Position numbers and translations under genes: made by a program
Assembly (NCBI GenBank): GCA_016218815.1
Contig: JACRCX010000142.1
Location: 1-64,000, forward strand
DNA from: Deltaproteobacteria bacterium
GTDB lineage: Bacteria; Myxococcota_A; Polyangia; DRWM01; JAAZOP01
Reading direction: 5' to 3'
Length of the DNA: 64,000 bases
The notes under the pieces: model-generated
Told to the model about the DNA's origin: nothing
The model's input: the letters and a program-made list of their open reading frames with translations, nothing else
Databases searched by the model: none
Shown here: positions 52,101 to 60,933 of the stretch, one piece after another
How the letters are laid out: each line of letters opens with the position of its first letter
How positions within the stretch are numbered: position 1 is the stretch's first letter

Positions 52101-52239
52101 GCCGATGGGGGCGGTGATGATCGGGGGGCTGTTGGCCTCCACCTTCCTCACCTTGATCGTCGTTCCGTCGCTCTGCCGCATCTTCATGGGGCGAGGAAAG
52201 CGGCTGACACCAGCCGTTGCGGAATCCAACGGTCCATAG
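49162..52239 (+). CDS. RND efflux pump permease (AcrB/MMPL-type HAE1)
   Basis: The protein has 1025 residues, typical for the family, and begins at GTG 49162. Twelve membrane helices are expected. The proton-relay Asp pair lies in GMLVDNAIVVADN (near residue 405). Other features are YPGAG-like FPGAGAERVESLVTRRLEEA, the PQDSADLVELADRL porter segment, RVTGREIELGPPVGAPVVIR, FSFVGAFLGLWLL and ATSLTTVVGLLPLTF. The substrate is unknown; the family moves drugs, lipids or metals. It forms an operon with the adaptor upstream. Confidence 0.95.
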   Translation: MIRRIVAGAVNNWHVTLAGFLGIIAAGVIGYLELRRQEDAKVRPPYALIVTIFPGAGAERVESLVTRRLEEAVGAIGDIRWIQSTSRANVSIISVRLENGVDIDSHWQDLRERVASVRAELPEGVREPKIETKTFDDVGVILLAVTAPGQEWDDVERRLRDEARSLERRFESTAGVGRVEIQGDREEEVAAELDLEAMSTRRVTLERVLQALAARNVQIPPGSVEQGATSVVIEASGFFRSEHEIGETVVDVTAAGTPVRLREIGRVVRRWKDAEERVYRNGAPAMLLTIYPQDSADLVELADRLRGVIDERSAAAPPGLRLDIVTDQGERIEERVGSFVENLWQGMLIVVVISIFLLGVRNAILVSIAVPASCLGALFVMWATGIDIHQVSLGALVIALGMLVDNAIVVADNVVAHLRLGKDRVTAAIDGAAEVNMAILSSTLTTIAAFIPLMMMPGLAGEYVSTLPFVVSAALAWSYVFALLVTPMISARALGPKIGPVERAQQAIARGFRRASRVFLKGRWLVAAAAVAAVALSVAGMGRLGLQFFPKAEMPFFLVDVEGPDGSTVERTTQAVRVVEARLRREPIVAETTSSVGTAVPRFFYTHFARENDPSLAEILVQAKPGTSPDAIHETVERLNRELVDIPDTRVTGREIELGPPVGAPVVIRLIGDDVALLRSASRTLRTALLHDPAVTRAADDFGQETREVRAVVDDGRLSIAGLSHYHVAATIRAAVEGVAATAFDTHDDEIDVTVRAKPADRDDFSLLEDLYLDSPTAGKVPLRQVARLEPVFDVGRLHRRNLERTLSLKVWSDSLLAAELQQRVEKVLAGFQVPPGVRLELGGESEERDEAFANLGYAAIIAVAVILVILVAQFRSYRQALLILTTIPFSFVGAFLGLWLLDAPLGFMAMLGLISLSGVVVNNAILLLEFVNIGIRKGMSVDEAILEASAGRLRPILATSLTTVVGLLPLTFSGGGFWEPMGAVMIGGLLASTFLTLIVVPSLCRIFMGRGKRLTPAVAESNGP

Positions 52240-52648
52240 CCAAGAACCTCGCAGTCTGCAGTAATATCAGCATCCTATACGCTACGTTTCCTTTTGACCC
52301 GGAACGTTTACGACGACAACGGCGGGCGTATCATCATGCGCCGCCGTAGTCGGGTCGGGCGGCATCTCGGTTCGGGGACGTTCGTTGCGGGGCGAGCTGG
52401 TTCCTCGGTAACAATCGGCAATCACATGGTTCGCGAGGTCTTCGCGCGATGGGTTGTCTCCTCGCGACGACCCGTTGTCGCTCGGCACGGGGGTTGCTCA
52501 GGTAAGGCGCGCTTCCCGGGTCGAGTTGGTCGTCCCGGCGAGGCGGAGCGGAGACGACGGTCAGGGAACGCTCGCCGAACCAGAGACGGAATCCACGTTC
52601 GAGCGAGTCATTCATCAACCGGGGGGTCGGGAAAGGACGGACAGAGGG
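52240..52648 (+). other. 409-nt intergenic region upstream of the multiheme gene
   Basis: No gene is recognised here. The first 100 nt are clearly less GC-rich than the genome around them (GTAATATCAGCATCCTATAC). A weak promoter candidate is TTTACG (52307-52312) with TATCAT (52329-52334), 16 nt apart, which would leave a leader of about 300 nt for the cytochrome gene. No riboswitch or clear hairpin was identified. Confidence 0.4.
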
Positions 52649-55600
52649 ATGTCGGCCAAACAGAAGATCTGGATCGTGGCGGCGATTGCCGCAACCGCTC
52701 TAGCCGCCGGGTGCGGCGACGACTCGACCGGCTTGACGGGACCCCCGGGGGCTGCGGCGTGGGACCTGAACGAGAACGGGACGTGCGATCCCGCAACGGA
52801 GGACACCAACGGCGACGGCGAGTGCGACATGACGGACATCGCCCCGCCGCCCGGCGTCTCGTGCTGGGACCTCGACGAGAGCGGCACCTGCGACCTCGCC
52901 ACCGAGGACACGAACGACGACGGCGCCTGCGATGTCCTCGACTGTCGCGGCGGTCACGACGGGTTCTCCTGCTGGGACCTCGATGAGAGCGGTGACTGCG
53001 ACCCGGCGACCGAGGACCTCAACGGCGACGACGCCTGCACCACGGCCGACTGCTACGGCGAGGACGGCGTCAGGTGCTGGGACCTCGACGAGAGTGGCGA
53101 TTGCGACGTGGCGGCCGAGGACACCAACGACGACGGTGACTGCACGATCGCCGACTGCTCGATCCCCGGCACGGCCTGCTGGGATGTTGACGCCAACGGC
53201 GCCTGCGACGCGGCGACCGAGGACGTCAACGGCGACGGCGACTGCACGATCACGGACTGCTTCGGCATGAGCACAGGCATCGTCGAGGGCTCGGTGGTCG
53301 ACGAGTCCGGGGCGGGCATCGACGGCGCGACGGTCGCGTTCTTCCCCGGCACGGCGACGGCGACGGCCGACGCGACGGGTGAGTTCACGATCGACCTGCC
53401 GATCGGCGTCTACTCCGCCACGGCTTCCGCCACCGGCTACACCGACGCCTCGGTGGACAGCATCAGCGTCGTCGCCGGCGGAACCGCGACGCTCGATCCG
53501 ATCGAGCTGGTCGCCGTCAACCCGCTCACGGCGAACGCGGGCGCGGACCAGCGCCAGGTCGGCTACGGCGCGACGGTCAGCCTGAGCGGCTCGGGCTCGG
53601 GCGCCACGGGCCTCACCTACGCCTGGACCCAAACCGCGGGCCCGACGGCGACGATCACCGGCGGCACCACGGCCACCCCGACGATCACCATGCCGACGCT
53701 CGACGCCTCCCTCACCGCCGCGGGAGACGGCTACGAGCTGCGCGACCGCACGGAGCTCCTCCCGATCTCGCCGCGCTACCAGGGCTCGGTGACGATGCGC
53801 CTCACCGTCAGCGGCGACGGCTTCACCAAGACGGACGACGTCGTGATCACGGCGGCCGAGCCGGTCGGCTCGGTGCTGAACGTGGGCGTCGGCGTCAACG
53901 TCTTCTTCGTGGCGGCCGTGGGCACCGGGACGTACTCCTGGACCCTGACCCCGCCCTCGGGCGCCAGCGCGACCCTGCGCGGCGGCACGACGCGCACGCC
54001 CAGCTTCATCCCCGACGTCGCGGGCTCCTACACCCTGGCGCTCTCCGGCGGCCCGTCGTTCACGGTCGTTGCGGGCAACTGGGAAGGCATGGCGTCGAGC
54101 TGCACGGGCTGCCACGACGGCTCGCCGGCCCCGGACGTGATGACGCCCTTCGCCGCCACGAACCATGCGACGGCGTTCCAGCGCAAGATCGACGACGGCA
54201 CCGGCCACTTCGGCGGAAGCTGCGTTTCCTGCCATTCGGTCGGCTACAACGCCGCCGCAACGGGCAACAACGGCTTCGACGACGTCGCTACCACGGCGGG
54301 CTGGGCCTTCCCGTCCACGCTGGCGGCGGGCAACTGGGCCGCGATGCAGACCGCGTACCCGGCGGTCGCGCGCCTGGCGGGCATCCAGTGCGAGAACTGC
54401 CACGGCCCGAACGACTCCGACGCGCACATGGCCGCCGACGGCTCGCGCGTGAGCCTGAACGCCGGCGTCTGCGCCCAGTGCCACGACTCCGGCTCGCACC
54501 ACTACCGCCCGGCCGAGTGGGCCACTACGCCGCACTCCGACCTGGAGTTCGCCCGGGACGAGGGCGTGACGAGCACGAGCTGCGCGCGGTGCCACGGCTC
54601 CCAGGGCTACCTGGCGTATTCCGAGCGGCTCAAGACGGGCAATGCCGAGCCGTTCTCATCGGCCGATCTCACCGCGCTCGGCGTCACCGACGCGAACGTC
54701 GAGCCGATCACCTGCCAGACGTGCCATGACCCGCACGATGCGACCAACCCCAACCAGCTCCGCGTGTACGACAACATCGCCATGCTGCCCGCGGGCTTCG
54801 GCGTCGCCGGCGTCGGCAAGGGCGCCACGTGCATGAGCTGCCACAACACGCGCAACGGCACCTGCGTTCCGACCAGCACCGGCACGGCGCCGTGGTGCGG
54901 CACGACCGGCCCCACGGTCTACTGGCTGCACGACGACAACGCCCCGACCGCGGCGCTCACCTCCTACAGCGGACCGCACGCCCCGTCGCAGACCGACGTC
55001 CTGATGGGCATGAACGCCTACTTCGTCGGACCCGGCGGCTATTCCATCTCCCGCCACGCCGCGATTGGCGACACCTGCGTCGCCTGCCACATGCAGGCGA
55101 GCGAGTTCGGCGAGGGCTTCGGCGACCACACCTGGACCGTCAACGAGGAGCTGTGCGCCTCCTGCCACGGCGAAGGCGTCACCGGCGCCGCCACCCAGGA
55201 GACCGTTCGCTCCCGCATCGCGGATCTCGACGACGCGGTCGTCGACGAGACGGTCAGCGTGCTGTCCGGCATCGTCGGCGGCGGCGCCACGTATGCCGTC
55301 CGCGCCTGGGACGAGACGTCCGACTGCTACTCCTCCTCCTCCAGCTCCAGCTCCAACGTCGTGCTCAACCAGATCCCGACCGCGGCGACCCTGGAGCACA
55401 TCCACGGCCAGAGCGGCTTCTGCTTCACCGTGCCCACCGCGGTCACCTGGACCAAGGCCGGCACGGGCTGCAGCGGCACCGTGACCAGCACCGAGGTCTG
55501 CATGCAGCTCGGCTCGCTCAAGACCGGCTCGCCGTTGGCTGCGGTCTTCGCGCCTACCGACGTCCTGGTCAAGGCGTTGTGGAACGAGTCTCTGGTCAAC

Positions 55601-55687
55601 ACCGACGGCAGCTTCGGCATCCACAACCCGACCTGGGTCCTGGAAGTCCTGCGCAATACGTACGAGGCGGTTCTCAACCGTCCGTAG
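52649..55687 (+). CDS. nine-heme c-type cytochrome lipoprotein with acidic Trp-Asp repeats
   Basis: The protein has 1012 residues. The signal peptide ends in LAAGC (Cys22). A GPPG-type linker leads to five repeats of about 35 residues (CWDLDESGDCD-ATED-N-DG-C, about 36-207). A carboxypeptidase-regulatory-like domain (EGSVVDESGAGIDGATVAFF) and PKD/Ig-like domains follow to about 475. Nine CXXCH heme sites start at residues 485, 525, 581, 608, 645, 689, 728, 810 and 836. The final 170 residues include a run of eight Ser (YSSSSSSSSN). Heme attachment means export to the periplasm or outer surface; electron transfer to or from external acceptors is likely. It is a single gene after a long leader region. 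Confidence 0.9.
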   Translation: MSAKQKIWIVAAIAATALAAGCGDDSTGLTGPPGAAAWDLNENGTCDPATEDTNGDGECDMTDIAPPPGVSCWDLDESGTCDLATEDTNDDGACDVLDCRGGHDGFSCWDLDESGDCDPATEDLNGDDACTTADCYGEDGVRCWDLDESGDCDVAAEDTNDDGDCTIADCSIPGTACWDVDANGACDAATEDVNGDGDCTITDCFGMSTGIVEGSVVDESGAGIDGATVAFFPGTATATADATGEFTIDLPIGVYSATASATGYTDASVDSISVVAGGTATLDPIELVAVNPLTANAGADQRQVGYGATVSLSGSGSGATGLTYAWTQTAGPTATITGGTTATPTITMPTLDASLTAAGDGYELRDRTELLPISPRYQGSVTMRLTVSGDGFTKTDDVVITAAEPVGSVLNVGVGVNVFFVAAVGTGTYSWTLTPPSGASATLRGGTTRTPSFIPDVAGSYTLALSGGPSFTVVAGNWEGMASSCTGCHDGSPAPDVMTPFAATNHATAFQRKIDDGTGHFGGSCVSCHSVGYNAAATGNNGFDDVATTAGWAFPSTLAAGNWAAMQTAYPAVARLAGIQCENCHGPNDSDAHMAADGSRVSLNAGVCAQCHDSGSHHYRPAEWATTPHSDLEFARDEGVTSTSCARCHGSQGYLAYSERLKTGNAEPFSSADLTALGVTDANVEPITCQTCHDPHDATNPNQLRVYDNIAMLPAGFGVAGVGKGATCMSCHNTRNGTCVPTSTGTAPWCGTTGPTVYWLHDDNAPTAALTSYSGPHAPSQTDVLMGMNAYFVGPGGYSISRHAAIGDTCVACHMQASEFGEGFGDHTWTVNEELCASCHGEGVTGAATQETVRSRIADLDDAVVDETVSVLSGIVGGGATYAVRAWDETSDCYSSSSSSSSNVVLNQIPTAATLEHIHGQSGFCFTVPTAVTWTKAGTGCSGTVTSTEVCMQLGSLKTGSPLAAVFAPTDVLVKALWNESLVNTDGSFGIHNPTWVLEVLRNTYEAVLNRP

Positions 55688-55753
55688 TTCCCCGCTTCAG
55701 CCATCCAGTCCGCGGCCGGCCCTCCCCGGGTCGGTCGCGGACATCGTCCACAA

Positions 55754-55825
55754 AGCCCGCTGCGCGGGCTGAAGAGGAGCGCGGAGCCCGAAGGGCTTGG
55801 CGGTCTTGCCCAGGGCTTCAGCCCC
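55754..55825. terminator. cluster of three AGCCC/GGGCT hairpins
   Basis: AGCCCGC/GCGGGCT (55754-55770, 3-nt loop), AGCCC/GGGCT (55785-55797) and GGGC/GCCC (55813-55824) follow the cytochrome stop. The first is a strong stem and probably ends transcription; the others look like copies of the same element. Confidence 0.45.
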
Positions 55826-55889
55826 GGGACGCGCCGGATGAAAACCGAGGATGCGTGCTTACCCTTCGCTGCGGAGGCGGAGGCCCCGG

Positions 55890-56789
55890 ATGCGCTGGCA
55901 CGATCGCGTCGCTCGCAAGATTCCCGCACGGATGGTCCTCGCGTTCGCGCGGCGGTACATCGCCGGCCCGTCGCTGGGCGATGCCCTGCGGGTCGCCGAC
56001 GACCTGTGGACCGCACGACGCATCCGCAGCACGCTCGACGTCCTGGGCGAGCAGGTGACGTCGCCCGAGCAGGCCGGCGCGGCCTTGGAAGCGTACCTGC
56101 GCGCTGCAGACGGCCTCGCGGCCCGGCCCCATGTATCGCTGTCCTTCAAGCCGGGCCACTTCGGCCAGCTCGTCGAGCCCGCACTGTGCGAACGTCAGGC
56201 CCGCGCCCTGGCGGCCCGCTGCGCCCTCCACGGCACGCGCCTGACGATCGACATGGAGGACACGGACCTGACCGACGCGACGCTCGACCTCTACCACCGC
56301 CTCAGGCCGGAGCTCCCCGCCCTTGGCCTCGTGCTCCAGTCCCGGCTGTTCCGCACGGCGGAGGACGTGGAAGACCTCGCCGGACTCGACGCCCGTGTCC
56401 GGTTGTGCATCGGCGCCTACGACGTGGCGGGAGACGCGGGCTACGGCACGCGGCGCGAGGCGAAGGAGAACCTGTTGCGCCTCCTGCCGCGACTGCTGGA
56501 CGTCGCAGCGGTGGTCGAGCTCGCGACGCACGATCGCGCCCTCGTGGAACGGGTCCGGGAGGTCCTGGCGCAGCGACAAGTCCCCCGGGAGCGGATCGAG
56601 TTCCAGATGCTGCTGGGCGTGCCGCGCCGCCGCCTCCAGGACGAGCTGGTCGCCGACGGGTGGACGGTGCGGCTCTACGTGCCCTACGCCGAGTCGTGGG
56701 ACGACGCCACGGCCTACCTGCGCCGGCGCCTCGTCGAAACCCCCTCCATCGCGGGCCTCGCCCTGCGCAACCTCTTCGGCCCGGGGTAA
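55890..56789 (+). CDS. proline dehydrogenase
   Basis: The protein has 299 residues, a monofunctional FAD proline dehydrogenase that oxidises proline to pyrroline-5-carboxylate. Features: SLSFKPGHFG near residue 93 (the usual VSVKPS region), LTIDMEDTDLTDATLDLYHR, LVLQSRLFRTAEDVEDL, RVRLCIGAYDVAGDAGY, EFQMLLGV, and the substrate-binding end RLYVPYAESWDDATAYLRRR then LVETPSIAGLALRNLF. ATG 55890 is chosen because GGAGG lies 8 nt upstream. No pyrroline-5-carboxylate dehydrogenase is adjacent. Together with proBA in this window it allows both synthesis and breakdown of proline. Confidence 0.9.
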   Translation: MRWHDRVARKIPARMVLAFARRYIAGPSLGDALRVADDLWTARRIRSTLDVLGEQVTSPEQAGAALEAYLRAADGLAARPHVSLSFKPGHFGQLVEPALCERQARALAARCALHGTRLTIDMEDTDLTDATLDLYHRLRPELPALGLVLQSRLFRTAEDVEDLAGLDARVRLCIGAYDVAGDAGYGTRREAKENLLRLLPRLLDVAAVVELATHDRALVERVREVLAQRQVPRERIEFQMLLGVPRRRLQDELVADGWTVRLYVPYAESWDDATAYLRRRLVETPSIAGLALRNLFGPG

Positions 56790-56799
56790 CCGGATCGGC

Positions 56800-58638
56800 T
56801 CACAGCAGATCCCCGGCCGACGCCACGAACCACCAGCCGACGCTCCAGGAGGCGTCGGGCGCCACGCCGACCACCCGCACCCAGTTCACGATCACGCGGT
56901 CGTCGGCCAGCGGAGAGACGCTGCCGCGGCACGATACGAGCCCGGCCAGGCCGCCCAGCGGCCAGGCCCGCTCGGCGCCGACGGCGCGGCCGTAGCCGTC
57001 CAGACCCTGCACATGGAGCACGCACCCGCCCGACTCGAGGCGGACCCATCCCGCCAGCACGGTTCCGTCGCCGGTCGCGACGAGCGAGACGCCGTACGGC
57101 AGCGTCGCACCGACCAGCGCGTCGGGCGATCCGCCGCCGGGCGCGAGACGCGACCAGTGCGAGGCACCGCTGGAGTTGAGGACGCCGACGAGGTAGACAT
57201 CCTCCGCGGGCTCGTACACGGCCTCGAGCTGATCGAATCCCGCGACGTCGGCCAGCCACGCGTCGTCGGGGTCCGCAACCGCGCCGGACTCGTCGAAGCG
57301 GCGGGCCCAGATCGACGTCCTCAGGCCGGTCGAATCCGGGCGCACGCCGGCCCAGGCCGCGAGCCATCCGCCCCGGTCCCGACTCGCGCCCGCAACGAAC
57401 TCCGTGTTGACGTAGGCCGACGCACCCACCGGCTCTCCGAGCACCGGCGGCCACGCGGTTCCGTCGAGCCAGCGGCCGGTGCTCGGATCCTCCGGCGGCG
57501 CCGCGAAGGCGAACGCGAGCCCCCGGTCGCCGCCGAAGGTGCCCCATCCGCGCGCCAGCCCCTCCTCGACGTCCGCCAGGTCGACCACGCCGGCCGCGGA
57601 GGAGAGGTCGGCCGGGATCGTCGCGACGCGGACGCGCGCGTGCCGGACGGCGGGCATCGTTCCGTCGAGCACGTCGGTCCAGGCGACCGTCAGCGCCGCC
57701 GGCGACCCGCCGCGCCGCAGGTGGAACGGAGTAACGGCCGTCCCGCGACCGAAGGCGGCGCCGGGGCCCGCCGCACCGGTAGCGCGGTCGATGCGCTGGA
57801 GGCGGATGTCCCCGCGGTCGGGATCGACCAAGTCGGCGGCGGAGAACCACGCGGCGACGAGGTCGCCGGAGCCGAAGTCCGCGAGGTGCGGGTCACCGAG
57901 CACAGGGAGCTCCGCCGCGACGATGACGGGCGTGTGCCGGCAATCGGAGTCGCAGCCGTCCCGATCCGCCGTGTTGCCGTCGTCGCACGCCTCACCCGGG
58001 TCGATACTGCCGTTCCCGCACGCCTCGGTGCGGCAGTCCGCCGAGCAGCCGTCGCCGGCTGCCGTGTTGCCGTCGTCGCACGCTTCGCCGGCCTCCCGAG
58101 CGCCGTTGCCGCAGTCGTGCGGCTCGCACGCGTCGCCGACGCCGTTCCCGTCGGTGTCGCGCTGCTCGGGATCCGCGACCGCCGGGCACGTGTCGCACGC
58201 GTCCCCCACCGCGTCGCCGTCGGAATCGACCTGCCGGAAGTTGACCCGGGCCGGGCAGTCGTCGGCTGCGTCCACCACCCAGTCCCCGTCGCCGTCGCTC
58301 GCCGCCCGCACGGTCACCTCGACCCGTCCCTCACCGGCCGTGCGCGCGCCTTCGCCGAACGCGACGACCTGAGGGCTCTCGGGCGCACCGCGGATCCCCC
58401 ACACGCGGACCGTCCCGGACGACGCAGGCCCCGCATCGATCGTCGCGCTCCCGGCTCCGCTGAGCTCACGCTCCCAGGTGCCGACCCCGCCGTCCCCGGC
58501 GACCTCGACGCGGACCCGGTCGAACGCGAGGTCGGCTGGCTCCGCCGACACGCGGATTTCGAGCAGTCCGCCGGCGTCGCCGCAGCCGAGGGCGAGGACG
58601 AGGAGGGCCGACCATCCGGAAAGCGTCCACTCGCGCAC
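56800..58638 (-). CDS. lipoprotein with thrombospondin type 3 and DUF4215 repeats
   Basis: The protein has 612 residues from GTG 58638 (GGAGG 6 nt upstream; the ATG two codons earlier abuts the Shine-Dalgarno). Signal peptide with lipobox LALGC. Residues about 25-110 form a beta domain. Next come calcium-binding thrombospondin type 3 repeats (VDSDGDAVGDACD, DTDGNGVGDACE) and two DUF4215 repeats (GEACDDGNTAAGDGC, GEACDDGNTADRDGC) to about 235. The last 370 residues look like a beta-propeller with repeated Trp (WTDVLDGT, WLAAWAGVRPD). It is the last gene of the minus-strand set that begins at 60877. Confidence 0.8.
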   Translation of the reverse strand: MREWTLSGWSALLVLALGCGDAGGLLEIRVSAEPADLAFDRVRVEVAGDGGVGTWERELSGAGSATIDAGPASSGTVRVWGIRGAPESPQVVAFGEGARTAGEGRVEVTVRAASDGDGDWVVDAADDCPARVNFRQVDSDGDAVGDACDTCPAVADPEQRDTDGNGVGDACEPHDCGNGAREAGEACDDGNTAAGDGCSADCRTEACGNGSIDPGEACDDGNTADRDGCDSDCRHTPVIVAAELPVLGDPHLADFGSGDLVAAWFSAADLVDPDRGDIRLQRIDRATGAAGPGAAFGRGTAVTPFHLRRGGSPAALTVAWTDVLDGTMPAVRHARVRVATIPADLSSAAGVVDLADVEEGLARGWGTFGGDRGLAFAFAAPPEDPSTGRWLDGTAWPPVLGEPVGASAYVNTEFVAGASRDRGGWLAAWAGVRPDSTGLRTSIWARRFDESGAVADPDDAWLADVAGFDQLEAVYEPAEDVYLVGVLNSSGASHWSRLAPGGGSPDALVGATLPYGVSLVATGDGTVLAGWVRLESGGCVLHVQGLDGYGRAVGAERAWPLGGLAGLVSCRGSVSPLADDRVIVNWVRVVGVAPDASWSVGWWFVASAGDLL

Positions 58639-58648
58639 GAGCATCCTC

Positions 58649-60007
58649 CTAGAACGAGACTCGGAGCCCGGCGGCGGTGGGACCGAGTAGCGGCAGGACG
58701 GCGACTTCGCCCTCGTCGGGGCGTTCGTCCCCGTCGCCCGCCAGCTCGATCGCCAGCCACACGATTCCGCCCGCGGCGACCGCGGCGCCGACGCCGACGA
58801 GTGCCCAGCCCGCCGCGTCGAGCGTCTCGGCGTCGTCGGTCAGCCGGCGACTCTCCGCGGCCGTGACCGCAGCATACGAGAGATCCAGTCCGTGTTGCGC
58901 GTCCGCCAGCGCCCAAGCGCCGCCGCCTCCCAGCGCCGCGCCCGCGGCGATCAGCGCGGCAGCGCCCCACATCGCGCCGTCCGAGCCTTCCGCCGCGGCG
59001 CCCTCGCCGGCGGCGTCCTCCTTCAGCGCCGCGAGCCACGCGGCCAGGGCGCCCTCGCCGGGGTCTCCGATCCATACGGCCGCGGCGCCGGGCGGGAGCC
59101 AGACGCCGAGCCGCAGCGTCGCTCCGACGGCCTCGAACGCCACCGCGGCGCCGTCGAGGGTCAGGGAGGCGACGGCGGCGGCGGCGCGCGCCAGCGTCCG
59201 TTCCGCTCTCCCGCCCGCGCCCGCCCCGACCGAGGCCGGGACGACGACGCGAACGCTGCTTCCGGCTGCCAGGGGCACGGTCATCACGAAGGCGTCGCCG
59301 TCGCAGCGGATTCCGACGGGGACGTCGCCCGCGAGCGCACGCACCGGCCCGTCGGCCACCCGGCCCGCGACGTTGGCCTCGCACCCCGGGGCGTCCACGG
59401 TGACGCGACCGACCTCGGTCTCGTCGGGTTCCACGTCGAGATACCGATCCGCGAGTGAAGGGGGGAACATGCCGTCGGTGGGGCGACTGCCGCGGAAGGT
59501 CGCGAGCACGCGGCGGATGCGTTGTTCCGCCTCGCCGACGGCGTCGACCTCGTCGGCGCTGAGCAGCAGCAGGGCGCCGGCGGCGTGCAAGGCGCCGACG
59601 GGCCCCGGATCGGCCCAGGAGTCGGCGGCGACGGACAGCGGCCGGCAACCCGACTGGAGGGCATCCATCCACGTCGCCAGCTCGTCCCGCACCGCCTCGA
59701 ATTCGCCGCGGTAGTACCGTTCCTGGGCCCGCACGAAACTCGCCGCCAGCACCGCCGGGGTCACCGCTCCCTCGTCCGGGCCGCAGCGACGCACGTGCGG
59801 CGCCGCGCCCGCCGCCGGCGGGCCGAAGACCGAGGTCACGGCGTCGAGGCCTCGCATGGCCGTCTCCGGTGACCCGGCCTCGGACGATGCACCCTCCGGC
59901 GGCTCGACCGTCACCGCGACCCACGCGTGCTCCGTGCGCACCTGCGCGGACGCCGCTCCGGCGCCCGCGAGGGCGAAGGCCAAGGCCAAGGCGGCGAAGG
60001 GTCGCAT
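58649..60007 (-). CDS. exported protein with two C-terminal membrane helices
   Basis: The protein has 452 residues. A Sec signal peptide (ALALAFALAGAGAASAQ) starts the protein. An Ala/Glu-rich helical domain with TPR-like character (FVRAQERYYRGEFEAVRDEL, about 90-190) follows, then a PEGA-like beta part (VGRVTVDAPGCEANVAGRVA, about 210-290) and two hydrophobic segments (about 350-370 and 400-425). This resembles the PEGA-domain proteins of myxobacterial envelopes. It lies 3 nt after the MopE-like gene and about 10 nt before the next gene, so the three form one operon. Confidence 0.75.
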   Translation of the reverse strand: MRPFAALALAFALAGAGAASAQVRTEHAWVAVTVEPPEGASSEAGSPETAMRGLDAVTSVFGPPAAGAAPHVRRCGPDEGAVTPAVLAASFVRAQERYYRGEFEAVRDELATWMDALQSGCRPLSVAADSWADPGPVGALHAAGALLLLSADEVDAVGEAEQRIRRVLATFRGSRPTDGMFPPSLADRYLDVEPDETEVGRVTVDAPGCEANVAGRVADGPVRALAGDVPVGIRCDGDAFVMTVPLAAGSSVRVVVPASVGAGAGGRAERTLARAAAAVASLTLDGAAVAFEAVGATLRLGVWLPPGAAAVWIGDPGEGALAAWLAALKEDAAGEGAAAEGSDGAMWGAAALIAAGAALGGGGAWALADAQHGLDLSYAAVTAAESRRLTDDAETLDAAGWALVGVGAAVAAGGIVWLAIELAGDGDERPDEGEVAVLPLLGPTAAGLRVSF

Positions 60008-60010
60008 GAC

Positions 60011-60877
60011 CTAGCGGCACTCCTGTGACGTGTCGAGCCACCGGTGCGCCTCGGTGCAGCCGCTGCCTGACGACCAGTTGCACTGGAGCAGCGTGCCCGA
60101 CCGTCCGCACTCCGGAACCGCATTGAGCCATCGCTCGCCGGGCGCGGTGCACGCGCTGCAATCCCCCGCCGGGACGTCGTGGCTGGGCGTCTCCTCGGCG
60201 TCGCAGTCGTAGTCGAAGCCGCCGGACGCCGCGGGCGCGGCGAAGAAGAGCTCCTGGCCGGGATGGGCGTCGGAGTCGTCGTCGTCGCAATCGAAGGACG
60301 CCGAGGCGAAGCCGGACGGGAGGGAGCAGGCATCGACGAAATCCGTCGGGTCGCCGAAATCATCGTCGTCGGCGTCGTGGTAGAAGCGGTGCGCGACTCC
60401 CTCGTCGGTGAACCCGTCGCAGTCCTCGTCTCGCCCGTCGCACGTCTCCGCGGCGTCGGGGAAGACGTCCGGCGCGCCGTCGTCGCAATCACCGGCGGCG
60501 GCGACGAACCCCTCGGGCGGCGGACAGGCGAGAGTCGCGTCGCCCGCGCCGGCGCCGTCCCCGTCCTGGTCGCGGTACCATGCGCCGATCGCGCCCTCGT
60601 CGGTCGCGCCGTCGCAATCGTCGTCGCGGCCGTCGCACGTCTCCGCGGCCCGGGGATGGATCCGGCCATCGGCGTCGTCGCAGTCGTCTCCGCCGCAGGC
60701 GACGGCGAGGAAGTCGTCGCGGTCGGCGTCGCAATCGTCGCCCGACAGTCGATCAGGGACGCAAAGCGAGAGGCGCCGCGTGGTTCCCGGCGGACACTCC
60801 TCGTCCAGCGTGGCCTCGCACGCCATGACTCCGGCCGCGAGCACCACGGCCGCCAGCGCTGAAAGCGAACCCCGCAC
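60011..60877 (-). CDS. lipoprotein with MopE-type metal-binding motifs
   Basis: The protein has 288 residues. GTG 60877 gives a signal peptide ending in GVMAC. Three repeats of the MopE-type motif are seen (CDDADGRIHPRAAETCDGRD then DDCDG; CDDGAPDVFPDAAETCDGRD then EDCDG; and a weaker CDDDDSDAHPGQE). Similar motifs occur in the copper-binding protein MopE and in many myxobacterial surface proteins; binding of calcium is the more common guess. A Cys/Trp tail follows. It is the first gene of the three-gene secreted-protein operon. Confidence 0.85.
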   Translation of the reverse strand: MRGSLSALAAVVLAAGVMACEATLDEECPPGTTRRLSLCVPDRLSGDDCDADRDDFLAVACGGDDCDDADGRIHPRAAETCDGRDDDCDGATDEGAIGAWYRDQDGDGAGAGDATLACPPPEGFVAAAGDCDDGAPDVFPDAAETCDGRDEDCDGFTDEGVAHRFYHDADDDDFGDPTDFVDACSLPSGFASASFDCDDDDSDAHPGQELFFAAPAASGGFDYDCDAEETPSHDVPAGDCSACTAPGERWLNAVPECGRSGTLLQCNWSSGSGCTEAHRWLDTSQECR

Positions 60878-60890
60878 CCCGTGCCCCCTT

Positions 60891-60932
60891 CCCCCCTCTT
60901 TGCGTCCTTTGCCTCTTTGCGCCCTTGGCGCG
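60891..60932. repeat. 8-bp-unit array CTTTGCGY
   Basis: About four drifting copies (CTTTGCGT, CCTTTGCC, TCTTTGCG, CCCTTGGC) lie between topA and the MopE-like gene. On the other strand they read GCGCAAAG-AGG-type. It is related to the CGCAGAGA array at 1696-1724. Confidence 0.65.
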
Positions 60933-60933
60933 C

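Noticed and set aside
52292..52334. Promoter using TTGACC at 52292 with TATCAT at 52329
   Set aside because: The spacing would be about 31 nt, far from 17. The TTTACG at 52307 is a better but still weak candidate.
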